Assembly (NCBI GenBank): GCA_028274465.1
Contig: CM051456.1
Location: 50,025,011-50,089,010, forward strand
Direction: 5' to 3'
Source: Plantago ovata
Lineage: Eukaryota > Streptophyta > Magnoliopsida > Lamiales > Plantaginaceae
Length of the DNA stretch: 64,000 nucleotides
A program made the position numbers and the translations under genes. Position 1 is the stretch's first letter, and each line of letters starts with the position of its first letter. Of this stretch, positions 18,556-28,535 are shown piece by piece. Under the pieces are notes generated by a model. The model had not been told where the DNA came from. It did no database searches and saw only the letters and a program-made list of their open reading frames with translations.

Positions 18556-19865
18556 GTTGCATTCACTACATTCATCCTAGGATAGTCTTGCATGTTTTAT
18601 ATGGAGTTTATTGCCAAATTTTTTGAACTTTTTTATTGGGTAGATCAACTTACTATGCCATTAATCATATGCTTCATCTCTATGAATTTGTTTGAGGTTT
18701 TTCTCGCTTGGCTTGTTACATTTATGTATTGCACTTAGTTAAGCTTGTTAGTCTCGACATCACTTAGTGGTGTTTTCTCTACTGTGGTTCACGAAGGCCT
18801 TTATAATAGGATGATGCATGTTAGGGTCTTATGATTGTTTTCCTGAGTAATTATGTACCTAAGAGGCAACAAGTCTTCACCATGCTTTGAGATTGATAAA
18901 TGCCTAGGAAGGAGGTAGTGTGAGGTTGTGTGATCCTTTGTTTCTAACCTATTCTTCCAAATAGGTTTGGGGAGGGGGTTGCACCATCATTAGACTTGTT
19001 TTTCGTTTTCCATTTCCGTGTTGTGAGTTTATTTTCCTTTTTCGTAAATTTTGTACTCCAACCTATTCTTTCGAATAGGTTTGGGGAAGTCGTTTGTCAT
19101 TTTTGTTTCTCTTTTCGTTGTGCTACTGCTAGCTAAAAAAAGCAAAAAAAAGAAAGAAAGATTCCAGGAAAAAAGAAATAAAAAAAAGAAAAAAAGAAAC
19201 TGGAAAGAAAAAAAAAAGGAAAAAAGAAAAGACCCCAAAAAAGCAAGGAAGGGTCCAAAAAAGAAAGCCAAATAGCAGTTTAGCAAAGTGTTGCGTCTCA
19301 TTTTCCAATTCTTGTAATGTTCGTAATCGTGTTGTAATTTTCTATTTTTTGTCTTTTGTTTTTGAGTGTCATCTGTTCTAGACCACCCTCGTCCTGCCAT
19401 TCAGGAAGTGGTGAAAATCTTAAGGCTTTGCTTGAGCGATGGGTAGAATAGGGGAGTGTTATCTTGTATAGGGAACCCTCCTTCGTTTGGTGAGAGCCAG
19501 TACTGGTTCGACCTCTTTGAGGAAAAGTTTTAACTTGGTGAACAACAATAAGTTCTCAGTTTCATAGGCACGGGACAACCATTCGTATCTTAACATGTTT
19601 CATTACGTCGTCACTGACTAGGTCCAGGTAGAGAATGTTACGAGAGACTATCTTGTCTTGACATAAGTGCTTATGTGGACGTGTATGAGTCAATCGAGGC
19701 ATTCTTCAACCTATATTCATGTTTTGATTTATATGGTTTTTTTTCATATGTTTTTTGATAGATTCAGTAGATTAGTTCATTTTATTTGGCATGAGACTCC
19801 ATTTTGTGTGTTGCATTGTTTTTGCATTAGAGTCTAGCTTAGTTGCTTCAGGACAAGCAAAGGTT
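18276..19865 (+). other. G2 3' non-coding region
   Basis: No gene. From 18482 it matches G1 9143-10463 closely, including both hairpin-plus-G-run units (about 18948 and 19062), the A/G-rich tract (19134-19270) and the block around 19390-19700. It contains a 43-nt T run at 18511-18553 where G1 has only five T residues. Confidence 0.8.
18511..18553. repeat. Poly-T run of 43 nt
   Basis: An uninterrupted T tract within text that is otherwise collinear with G1 (CTTTCTTAG before, AGGTTGCAT-like after). This is slippage expansion, or a sequencing artefact in length, not the tail of a retroposed mRNA. Confidence 0.9.
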
Positions 19866-19879
19866 CGGTTTGGGGAGTT
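19866..19879 (+). other. G2 polypurine tract
   Basis: CGGTTTGGGGAGTT directly before the 3' LTR, identical to the G1 tract. Confidence 0.8.
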
Positions 19880-21136
19880 TGATGAATGTGTATTTTACAC
19901 TTTCATTCGAGTCTTTTTCACCTATTTTAGCTATCCTCTATGTTAATTTAGCTATATTTTAGTGCATTTTATTAGAATAGTGTCACGTTTCGCTTTAATT
20001 TTTATTTTACAGGTTTTGGTTGAAAAACGAGGATTTCCAGGCAATTATATTGAAGTTGACAAGGAATTGGTGTTCCAGAAACCTAATTGGAGTATCTGAA
20101 GGTTTCCGGATAGGATTTGAAGTCTAGTGGTCGAATCTGGAGGTTAGAAGGCCACTAGAAGTCAGAAACCGAGTCCGGAAAGGGGAAGAAATCAAAAAAC
20201 GCGTCGAAAACGCATAAATTCCCGAAAAATACTCCCGGGCGAATCGCCCAGGATGTGGGGCGAATCGCCCCACACCAGGCGACTCGCCCGGTGTGTGGGG
20301 CCCTTCGCCCCACACTAATTCGAAGCCTATATATAGTTGCTCAGTTTTTCTCCGATTTTCATACTTTTCCAGACCTATTCTCTCACCTTTCTCAGTAGTT
20401 TTAGGTAGGAACTTCCCAGAACCTGTTCTAGGGGTTCATAGCTTAGGAGATACTTTTTCATAGCAGTTTGGAGCTTGTAAGATCGCGATTCTTCGGAGAC
20501 TGACAACCTTCGGTAACATTGTATCTTACAGTTTTTCTACTTATTTTTTATATATCTTTCAACATGTTTTCTTCTATGATTTCTGTTGATTGCATGACAA
20601 CTATGAGTAGCTAAACTTCTCGTTGGTGATAGTATGTGAATTCTTAGCGAAGGGTTGATAATTATGCTAATGGCTATCTCGCGCATTATACTCCGTGTTA
20701 TTGCTTTATTTCTTTGATCTATCTAAATCTCTATCTTCGTATTGTTGATTAATTATTGCTCACAATTGGACAATTCATTGGTCTTCGACCTATCTAAATC
20801 TTTATCTTCGTAGTGTTTGATAAGTACAACTAGACAATTCATTGATCAAGGATCTCCATGCAAAACCGAGGAATTTATGCATGATTATTAACCCGTTATG
20901 CTTTGAAGGACCATACTATCACCAATCTCCATTATCTGTTAAGAAAAACCTTTGCTAAATCGTGTGCTGTTTTATATTCTAAATTATATTAGATAAAGCT
21001 AGTTATAGTCCTTAGAGATCGACACTCGAGGTCATTCTACTGCTACACTACGGTTTTCGTTGTAGTTGTGAATTGCCTTTGGCTAAATAACAAATTTATT
21101 TGATTGATCGGAACTGACAATCCCTGCGATCCATCA
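19880..21136 (+). repeat. G2 3' LTR
   Basis: 1257 bp, closely similar to 12837-14092. The hairpin cluster is at 20233-20315 and the TATA box at 20328-20337. ATATC follows at 21137-21141. Confidence 0.95.
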
Positions 21137-21141
21137 ATATC

Positions 21142-22158
21142 CCACCATTGGCTCAGAACAAAACTAAACGGTAAGTAACATGATTCTATACTACATGCAA
21201 GTGATTACACTAAAAAGGTGCCTCAATCAATTGGACCTCGATCTTTTGTGTCGAGTCAAAGCTCGACACAAGGCTTGACTCTTTGGCCATTAACCTTGAA
21301 CGTGTTACCCGTCTATGAATCTAAGAGTTCTACAGCTCCATGTGGTGCAACTTGGACGATCTCATAGGTTCCGTCCCATTTTGAATGGAGTTTTCCAGGA
21401 AAGATCTTAAGGCGGGAGTTGAAGACCAATGCCTTTTGCCCCAGGATAAGTTCCTTCCTAACTAGGCCTCTATCATGATACCTTTTTGTTTGCTCCTTGT
21501 ATACTCATCAAGTTCGATAAGTTGCAAGAGCCTCTCATCACCAGCCTTCTCCATAACGAGATTCAGCTTCTTAATAGCCCAAAGTGCTCGGTGGTCCAAC
21601 TCGACGGAAGATGGCATGCCTTTCCATACACAAGTCGGTACGGTGTAGTGCCAAGAACTGTCTTATAGGACGTTCGATATGCCCATAATGTATCAGGAAG
21701 GTTGGGCGCCCAATCCTTCAAGGTAGGCTTCAAAACTCTCTCCAATATCTTCTTGACTTGTCGATTGCTCACTTCCACTTGGCCTGAAGTTTGAGGGTGA
21801 TAGGGTGTTGCCACATAATGCTTAACGCCATACCGTTTCATCAAACTAGTGAAAATCGTGCTGACAAAGTGTCCTCCTCCATCACTAATGATAGCCCGTG
21901 GTGTCCCAAACCTGTTAAAATTCACACTACGAAGGAGGAAATGACAACATTAGCATCTTTAGTGCGGGTAGATATAGCTTCCACCCACTTGGTGACATAA
22001 TCTACTGCTACAAGGATATATTCATAACCATTAATTTTGGGAAAAGGTCCCATGAAGTCTATCCCCCACACATCAAATGGTTCAACAACGAAGTTATCTT
22101 GTAGCGGCATCTCATCTCTCTTACCGATATTACCCGCTCGTTGACATGGATCTCATTG
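21142..22158 (-). pseudogene. G3 integrase, broken
   Basis: A TGA near 22156 replaces the first Cys of the CDPC zinc-binding pair. The core follows: [21 protein letters not shown] (first Asp) at about 22060, then after a frameshift IISDGGGHF (second Asp, residue 15 of the 21925-21563 frame) and [14 protein letters not shown] (Glu, residue 51), a DD35E spacing. [19 protein letters not shown] and GKACHLP mark the end of the core. The C-terminal domain down to 21142 is readable only in changing frames. Function in the family is cDNA insertion. Confidence 0.8.
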
Positions 22159-23643
22159 ATTGGCAAAGGCACGAGCATCTTCGAACAATGTTGACCAAAA
22201 GAATCCTGAGTGGAGCACTTTGTGGGCTGTTTTCTCTCCACTATAATGCCCTCCGCACTCGAATTCATGGCAAATTCTCAAGATTGAGATTTGCTCATTT
22301 TCAGGCACACAACGCCTCAATACTTCATCGCCACCCTTCCGGAACAAATAAGGATCGTCCCAGATGTACGCCTGACTTTGCCTCAAGAGAATTCTCCTTT
22401 CGGGGGCCGTTAGGTGTGGTGGCACAATGTTGGTGGCCCGATAGTTCACAATGTCAGTGTACCACGGCTCCACCATCACACTCATCAATTGATCATCCCT
22501 CAAATTATCGGGAATTGGTGTCTCATCCAGAGGTATGTTCGGTATCCTAGAGAGGTGGTCAGCCACAAGATTTTCTTTCCCAATTTTGTCAAGTATTTCC
22601 ACCTTGAACTCTTGAAGAAGAAGTACCCACCGCATTAAGCGGGGTTTGGTCTCACGCTTCGCAATCAAATGCCTAAGAGCTGCATGGTCAGTATGCACAA
22701 AAACTTTGTATCCTGTTATATAAGATACAAACTTGCTTAGAGAAAAAATTACTACTAAGAATTCTTTCTCGGTGGTAGTGTAATTAATCTGAGCAGCATC
22801 TAAAGTCTTACTTGCATAATAGATCACCTGATAACGGATATCAACTTTTTGACCAAGCACGGCTCCAACGTCATAATCAGAAGCATCACACATAATCTCA
22901 AAAGGTATGCTCCAATCAGGAGAAACAACAATGGAGATCGTTAAAAGCTTTTCTTTAAGAGTTAGAAACGCATCCATGCATTCTTGTGTGAATTCAAATG
23001 GAACATCTTTCGCAAGAAAATTACTCAAACATGTAGCCACCTTAGAAAAATCTTTTATAAAACTTCTATGGTAACCTACATGCCGAAGAAAAGATTGCAA
23101 GTCACGTACACAAGTAGGGGGGGGGGGAAGTTTTTCAATAATCTCTAGTTTCCCTTTATCAACCTCTCTCCCTCTTTTAGAAATAGCATGACCAAGCACA
23201 ATGCCTTCCTTAACCATATAGTGACTCTTTTCCCAACTCAAAGTAACATTACATTCCATACACCATTTGAGAACACGGTCAAGCTTATCAAGACAATCAT
23301 CAAATGAATCACCATAAACGGAAAAATCATTCATAAATACCTCAACAAACTTGTTTACCATATCGGAAAAGATGGAGAGCATACAACGTTGGATAGTAGC
23401 TGGAGCGTTGCAAAGTCTGAATGGCATCTTGCGGTATGCAAAAGTGCCAAAGGGGCAGGTGAACGTAGTCTTCTCTTGTTCCTCTGGAGTAATGGGAATC
23501 TGACAGAAACTTGACAAACCATCCAAGAAAGAATAGAATTCTCGCCCAACAAGGTGGTTAAGCATATCATCCATAAAGGGCAAAGGAAAGTGGTCCTTTT
23601 TAGTAGCAGCATTTAATCTCCTATAATCTATACACTGTGCCAT
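22153..23643 (-). CDS. G3 reverse transcriptase-RNase H, mutated active site
   Basis: This 496-codon frame is the longest pol piece in the window. RT motifs: CIDYRRLN (residues 4-11), motif A with Asp41 in [22 protein letters not shown] (74-85, normally MPFGLCNAPATFQ), and motif C at 103-106 reading FMND where the family has FMDD, so one catalytic Asp is Asn. RNase H spans about 249-364 with MCDASD, TTEKEF and [10 protein letters not shown]. The start of the integrase zinc finger ([11 protein letters not shown], 459-468) is at the end. A run of 11 G at 23117-23127 gives an extra Pro in the LPPPPTCV segment compared with G1. A frameshift at about 23640 separates it from the upstream RT start. 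It is a remnant, not an active enzyme. Confidence 0.9.
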   Translation of the reverse strand: MAQCIDYRRLNAATKKDHFPLPFMDDMLNHLVGREFYSFLDGLSSFCQIPITPEEQEKTTFTCPFGTFAYRKMPFRLCNAPATIQRCMLSIFSDMVNKFVEVFMNDFSVYGDSFDDCLDKLDRVLKWCMECNVTLSWEKSHYMVKEGIVLGHAISKRGREVDKGKLEIIEKLPPPPTCVRDLQSFLRHVGYHRSFIKDFSKVATCLSNFLAKDVPFEFTQECMDAFLTLKEKLLTISIVVSPDWSIPFEIMCDASDYDVGAVLGQKVDIRYQVIYYASKTLDAAQINYTTTEKEFLVVIFSLSKFVSYITGYKVFVHTDHAALRHLIAKRETKPRLMRWVLLLQEFKVEILDKIGKENLVADHLSRIPNIPLDETPIPDNLRDDQLMSVMVEPWYTDIVNYRATNIVPPHLTAPERRILLRQSQAYIWDDPYLFRKGGDEVLRRCVPENEQISILRICHEFECGGHYSGEKTAHKVLHSGFFWSTLFEDARAFANQ

Positions 23644-24235
23644 CCGGTTGTTTTCCTAACCGGCACTAATTCTCCCTCGTCATTAGCTTCTACAGTAATC
23701 CCAGACTTCTTTGGAACTACATGAACGGGGCTGACCCGCTTGCTATCATGTGCGGGGTAAATCATTTGGGCATCTAAAAGTTTAAGCACCTCCTTCTTCA
23801 CTACTTCTTGCATAGCGGGATTTAACCTACGTTGGGGTTGCCTAACAGGTTTGGCATCCTCTTCTAAGGCTATTTTGTGGGTACATTGCACTGGACTTAT
23901 CCCTTTAATGTCTCATATGCTCCATACTATGGCTCCGGAGTTCCTCTTTAAAATTTCAACTAATTTAGACTCCTCTTCCTCACCAAGTTTCGAAGATATT
24001 ATAACAGGTGTAGACTCATCTTTTCCCAAGAAACCGTACTTCAAATGGAGTAGGTAGAGGTTTGAGTTCTAACTTTGGCTCACTAGGTGGGGAATTCACA
24101 CCCTCCACCTCATCTAGTTCTAATGACTCTTCTACTTCTTCGCCTAGGGGAATTTCTGGTGCACTATCTAGAATGGCGATCATTTCTAACACTTCTTCGA
24201 TGACAAACCCTTCTTCTAGGTTCATGGTAAGAGCA
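23628..24235 (-). pseudogene. G3 protease-RT linker and start of reverse transcriptase
   Basis: Two frames cover this part. 24225-24016 is acidic (ILDSAPEIPLGEEVEESLEL, ending PKLELKPLP), matching the G1 linker before its deletion. 23891-23628 carries the RT entry region: CTHKIALEEDAKPVRQPQRR, NPAMQEVVKKEVLKLLDAQ and VSPVHVVPKKSG, typical of gypsy RT fingers. A stop in the intervening segment near 23910 and the frameshift at about 23640 break it. This is the portion that G1 lacks. Confidence 0.8.
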
Positions 24236-24239
24236 TCCT

Positions 24240-25441
24240 CTAAGGGGTCATTAACCTCATGGGAGAAATAAGTATCAACAGATATTGGCTCATAACAATC
24301 AACAAATTTAAGCTCTTCAACAATTGCTTATATTGCTCAATTTGTACCTTATCTCCTAGCACTTCCATTGTAATCTTCTTCCCTCGGAATTCCAAGCAAG
24401 TGTTGGTCGTGGCCATGAATGGTGTCCCCAATAGTACTATGTGCTCCTTCTTCGAGCTCGGCGCCCCATCCGCTGTCTCCATTACCACAAAGTCAGTAGG
24501 AACGATGAGTCGATCAACCTTCACTAGGATGTCCTCGACAATACCAAGTGGGCGTTTCACACTCCTATCAGCCATTTGAACAACCATGCTTGTGGGTTGG
24601 ATTTCTCCTAACCCCAATGCTTTGTAAATGGAGTATGGCATCAAACTGATGCTAGCCCCCAAATCAAGCATTGCCTTAGCAGATCGACCGTTTCCCATGA
24701 TGAAACTCCCCGGGTCATTTTGTTTAATAGGCAACTCATTTATGGAGTTAACCATCTCAAGTTCGGCTACTTCTCCTTTTTGGAAAATTTTCTTGTTATT
24801 CCGCACCTCTGTAATGAATTTAGTATAGACGGGAATATTTTGAACTAATTCCAACAAAGGGACATTGACCTCTACTTTTGATAGAATTCCATATATGGGA
24901 GAGTCTCGGACATCCTTCTTGGCTTCCTTCACCCTACCAGGAAAGGGAAGGTGAGGTTTGGGGGGCACATAAGTATTGGGCGACTATGAAGTTCGCCTCC
25001 TTTTGTGGGTGAACCCTCCTGTTCCTTCTCCTTGCCTTTCCTAGTTTCGGGATCAAGAATAACAACCTCATCTGGTGTAGCATTGGCTGGCTCCTCCTCA
25101 TTAGCTGTTTGACCTGAAACAATAGGAGAAGGATTAGTCTTGTTAGAATATGGGGGTTTTGATACCTTTCCACTTCGCAAAAGTATGTTTGCTTCCTCCA
25201 TTGCTACATCAGACTCCTCCTCGCTGTTCAATTCAGTTTCCAATCCGTCTACCAGTCCTTGTGGGTCCCATATTTCTTCCTCCTCACCAGAAACAGAACC
25301 CCCCTCAGCTTTGCCAGGCGAATCGCCTGCAAACTTGGGCGAATCGCCTGGCTGGGCGATTCCCCCAGGTCTGCTGGGCGATTTGCCCAGCAGAGTTCCT
25401 GCAATATCAAAATCTGCTATTTCTGGTGGCGAATCCCCCAA
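24240..25441 (-). pseudogene. G3 protease region, frameshifted
   Basis: It starts inside a GC hairpin cluster with an acidic linker (25441-24929), then shifts frame at about 24960 into the block LLELVQNIPVYTKF and the Athila-type protease AMLDLGASISLMPYSIY, with LLGTPFMATTNTCLE downstream. A further frameshift near 24330 leads into the linker text of the next segment. Compared with G1 there is a small deletion before GNGRSAKAML. It would process Gag if intact. Confidence 0.8.
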
Positions 25442-25465
25442 CCATGGGTGATTCCCCTGACCTGG
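25313..25465. repeat. Internal hairpin cluster of G3, at the gag-protease junction
   Basis: Palindromes such as CCAGGCGAATCGCCTG, GGGCGAATCGCC, CTGGGCGATTCCCCCAG and GCTGGGCGATTTGCCCAGC. The CCAGG/CCTGG arms agree with the other G3 cluster at 12652-12800. It is translated in both the gag and the protease frames as Gly-Asp-Ser-Pro-like repeats. Confidence 0.75.
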
Positions 25466-26465
25466 AACGGGTTAAATAATCCATTTCTGTTGTTTGGGCC
25501 TCAAAAACTTTAAACATCAATGTCGATTCTACCAAGACTTGGTAGACACTCTCCATTCTTGTATCAAAAACTTCTTTGTTGGTACTTGCTACCTCGAAGA
25601 GATCACTCCAAATTTTCTTCAAGGTTGCTACAACTTCTTCATCTTCATCGGAAGATTCCTCAACTGAAGATTCTTGTGAGTTCACCTCTTCCACTTCATA
25701 TACATAGTAAGGAATGTTCTCCCCTAAACAAGTCTTCACTTTGTGGCCGAAGTCATCATCATTGGAGCTTATGGCAATAGGATTTGGAGCCTGGTACATC
25801 ACTGAGTAATCAAGAGGTGGATATCTAGCCCGATTATGCGTGGCAATAAGGAATTTCTTGAAAACTTCCCTCGCTTCAGCCACGGTCCTGTTTTCTAACC
25901 CTCCACACGCACCGTCGATCATAGCTTGCAAGTCCTCATCCAAACCATTGAAGAAATATAGAACAAGCCCATGCTCACTAAGTCGATGATGTGGGCACTC
26001 TCTCTTGTAAAGCTCAAACCTCTCGAGGGCATCACAAAATCTCTCTCCTCCTCGTTGGGTGAACTCTACTATCCTCCTCTTCAACTCCTCGTTTTCTTTA
26101 TAAGACATGAATCTATCCAAGAAAGCTTCGACTATATCTTGCCAACTCCTAAGTGAACCTCCTGGTAGCAGGCTCAACCACTGTTTCAGATTTCCTCCTA
26201 GAGCACATGGGAACAATCTTCGCAACAATTGATCGTTACTTAACTCCCTTGCTGGTAACAGCTGAACATCACGCTGATATTCCAACATAAATCTCAATGC
26301 ATTCTCACAAGGCAAATCCCGAACGGTGGGTAAGCTATAAAGAATCTCATCGGTAACTTCATAGATTCTAGCCTCCTGTTCAAGAAATATAACGGGTTCC
26401 TTACGGATTGCTTGATAGTTCACTTTGAAAATATCGTTCAAGCGAACTCCCTCCATTCCTTCCAC
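25407..26465 (-). CDS. G3 Gag
   Basis: 352 codons from the ATG at 26465. It aligns block by block with G1 gag: LLPGGSLRSWQDIVEAFLDRF, RIVEFTQRGGERFCDALER, ELYKRECPHHRLSEHGLVLY and DGACGGLENRTVAEA, within the retrotransposon Gag capsid region (about residues 80-220). The C-terminal third is acidic (EESSDEDEEVVATL). No CCHC zinc knuckle is present, as in G1, unlike G2 and G4. The frame closes just past the hairpin cluster, and the protease frame starts 34 bases before the end. It is open throughout, so this Gag could still be made if transcribed. Confidence 0.85.
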   Translation of the reverse strand: MEGMEGVRLNDIFKVNYQAIRKEPVIFLEQEARIYEVTDEILYSLPTVRDLPCENALRFMLEYQRDVQLLPARELSNDQLLRRLFPCALGGNLKQWLSLLPGGSLRSWQDIVEAFLDRFMSYKENEELKRRIVEFTQRGGERFCDALERFELYKRECPHHRLSEHGLVLYFFNGLDEDLQAMIDGACGGLENRTVAEAREVFKKFLIATHNRARYPPLDYSVMYQAPNPIAISSNDDDFGHKVKTCLGENIPYYVYEVEEVNSQESSVEESSDEDEEVVATLKKIWSDLFEVASTNKEVFDTRMESVYQVLVESTLMFKVFEAQTTEMDYLTRSRSGESPMVGGFATRNSRF

Positions 26466-26580
26466 CTTGAAAATAATTTCAACACTTCAAGTAGAGATTA
26501 GTTTCCGTTAGTGTAATAATCAAAAATCACACTTAGAAACGAGAGCAGTACAGAGGTAGGGAGGACGATCCCTTTCTTTT
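26466..26580 (-). other. G3 5' leader remnant
   Basis: Sequence upstream of the G3 gag ATG with no primer site and no LTR. It ends near an AGGGATCGTCCTCCC stretch (minus strand, about 26560). The break point with the next segment is not precise. Confidence 0.4.
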
Positions 26581-27110
26581 CTTTGCACTTTCAATTCAAT
26601 CCAAGTTTACATTTGATTAAGTACAACAGTTGGAAAGAAATCATTGGCCAAAAGATCTTCCAGCTTTATGATCCAGCAACCATGTAGGTTTCTGATCACA
26701 TTCTAAGTTCATTCCTCATTGTTGGTCTTTGTATACTCAATGCCAGTGCCAATAGCAATGCTGGCTAGCCTCTTTTGAATAGATTCTAAGTGTTTTGATT
26801 TCTACATTCTAGCCAGAATCTTACCTGATGCTGACTTATCTTTAGATGGCAGAACAGGTAGGTGAGACTGTATTGTCTTCAACCTTAATGGTACTGATGA
26901 TCAACAAAGCCACTGGCATTCAGACAATCAAAGATACTGAAACATGTATTCAAGTATCAAAAGAAAAATCTGAGACGGGAACTCAGCAAAAGCAAGAATA
27001 CTTCTCAGATTTTACCTAAGGATTTCTCAATACAGAAAGAATTTACTGAGACGGGAACTCAGAAATGTCTATTAAAGAAATATGAGATATTTGATTAAGG
27101 GGGAATTTTC
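26581..27110. other. Broken accessory-ORF copy and AT-rich spacer
   Basis: On the minus strand 26886-26856 matches 28434-28464 at 30 of 31 positions, and further minus-strand text (SKHLESIQKRLASIAIGTG, about 26800-26730) reads like protein with stops. This suggests a second, inverted copy of the accessory ORF at 27657. Two copies of CTGAGACGGGAACTCAG lie near 26971 and 27049. A purine tract AAGGGGGAA near 27098-27106 looks like a polypurine tract. No intact gene. Confidence 0.4.
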
Positions 27111-27656
27111 AGCAAATACAAGGCTTGTTACTTGAAAAAGTAAGTGCCAAAGTCAGATTGAACAAAATCGCTGAAAAGATTCTTATTTACTTCAGCAAGC
27201 AATTAGCGTTGGAGTAAAAGAGATCAAATCCCGTGAATCAAGGTAAAATCAATTTGTGACGTTAATCATGGCACAGATAAACTCGCTGTTAATCATGACA
27301 TGAAATACAATCGTGGCCATTGATTTTAAAGCAGTTTTTGATTCAACGGTTGATATTACAAAGAGAAAGTATGCTCTGACGGTTTTTTGTTAGTGGACCA
27401 CTACGCATTTAATGCAAAGGCTCCACTAACACACATGAATCTCTATTTTACCCTTGCTGAGAACTCAAAACCATTGAGCTTCTCACACAACAGAGACACT
27501 ATATAAATGAAGAGTTAGAGAAAGACAAAATTCTTTAACTCACATTTCCTTTCTCTGCAATTTCTCTAGCATGTGCTCTGAGTTCAATGTACCTCCGGTC
27601 AAAAAAGAAAAATTCTCTTTTTTGAACATTTCTTAAACCCTCCTACTATATAAGAG
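27111..27656 (+). promoter_or_regulatory. Promoter-like region with TATA box before the accessory ORF
   Basis: CTATATAAAT at 27499-27508 followed by an A- and CT-rich leader of about 125 bp to the ATG at 27657. The preceding purine tract suggests this could be part of a copia-type LTR, but I find no matching partner and no primer site between it and the ORF. Confidence 0.45.
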
Positions 27657-28535
27657 ATGGCTCCCAAGAGACAAACCTCTAAGACCTCAAAATCGTCAAA
27701 GGCAGACAGTGCTGGAAAAAGCACTGCTCCGGTTGAAAATCCGGCAAAAAACACAGTGAAAATTGTGTTGAAGAACGACCATATAACCGAAAGACCCATG
27801 CCGCCTGCATATCTCGACACTGCAAAGTGTGAGCAGATGATGTAGTGGGGCGGATTTTCCAAAGAGAAGTACATTCGATACTTCTATGAACAAGATTTGG
27901 ACGAAGGAAACAAAGAGGCGTTGAACTTGATTAATCAACAAGGCCTTCTTTTCTTCATTACTGCTGGCACTAAGAAAGTAAGCATGTTGGACACAATGGA
28001 ATTCTACAATAATGCAGAAATCCAAACCCTTACTGATGGACAAGGAGTCACTGAAAAAGTGATTTCTACCTCAGTTTAAGGAGTGCAAATAATCCTGAAA
28101 TGGATTGATTTAGAAAACATCTTTCAGATTCCAACTACTGGAACTGAAGAAATTGAAGCCTTCTACAGTGATGTCAGAAATGAAAGAATGAAGAAAGGCG
28201 AGATTGCTCCCATGACTTCGACAAAGCACGTAAAAAGGAAGCATCTCTGCCATTCACTTGGTCTGGTAGGTTTGCTACTCATCAAAGTCGTAGACTCCCA
28301 AGTTGGAGGAATTGACCAAGTAGGCTTGAGAAGGTGGCCATTGCTGATGCATAAACATGAGAATAAAACTGAACTCAACTGGGCTAAGTACATTTTCAAC
28401 AGACTTGCTGATTGTGTTACTAAGTTCAAGGTAAAGGTTGAAGACAACACAGTCTCACCTACCTTTCCAGTGATGTATGGATTGAAAATATGCTACATCC
28501 TTGAACATTTCAGGATTCAGCTAAGAAACTGTTAG
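27657..28535 (+). pseudogene. Retroelement accessory ORF, broken
   Basis: One frame of 293 codons from the ATG (MAPKRQTSKTSKSSK) to the TAG at 28533, interrupted by TAG at 27843 and TAA at 28077, with a frameshift near 28228 after which the natural-looking text (LPFTWSGRFATHQ) is in another frame. The N-terminus is Lys/Ser-rich; the middle (SMLDTMEFYNNAEI, WIDLENIFQIP) has the spacing of the plant retroelement accessory domain that also occurs in G4 ORF3 (VVEDFYIAFTDY, EFTPLSITSFI), but similarity is weak. It may be an envelope-like or accessory gene of a copia element. I am not sure of the family. Confidence 0.5.

Larger units (their letters stand above)
12837..21136 (+). mobile_element. G2: non-autonomous gypsy element (gag-pro-ORF3) nested in G3
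   Basis: G2 is 8300 bp with LTRs of 1256 and 1257 bp (TGATGAAT...CCATCA), a target duplication ATATC, a tRNA-Asp primer site and a polypurine tract. It encodes gag and an aspartic protease, then a hairpin, a hairpin cluster, an untranslated leader and a decayed third ORF. No reverse transcriptase, RNase H or integrase motif is present in any frame, so mobility would need enzymes from another element. LTRs, 5' leader and 3' region match G1, whereas the coding body matches G4. It fits the published idea of gag-bearing non-autonomous LTR elements, but with a protease and an extra ORF. Confidence 0.9.
21142..26580 (-). mobile_element. G3: Athila-like Ty3/gypsy element, main part
   Basis: On the minus strand the order is gag (26465-25407), protease, reverse transcriptase, RNase H and integrase (to about 21142), after which G2 interrupts it; the distal part is at 12257-12836. 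The gag, protease and pol blocks match G1. No 5' LTR or primer site is found to the right; sequence similarity stops at about 26580, where the text GGGAGGACGATCCCT is reached. It carries several frameshifts and a mutated polymerase active site, so it is a dead copy. The right limit is approximate. Confidence 0.85.

Noticed and set aside
18380..18562. Poly-Lys peptide on the minus strand
   Set aside because: Translation of the 43-nt T run.
27111..27656. Confident call of a copia LTR
   Set aside because: A TATA box and an upstream purine tract are present, but there is no partner copy, no clear ends and no primer site before the ORF.
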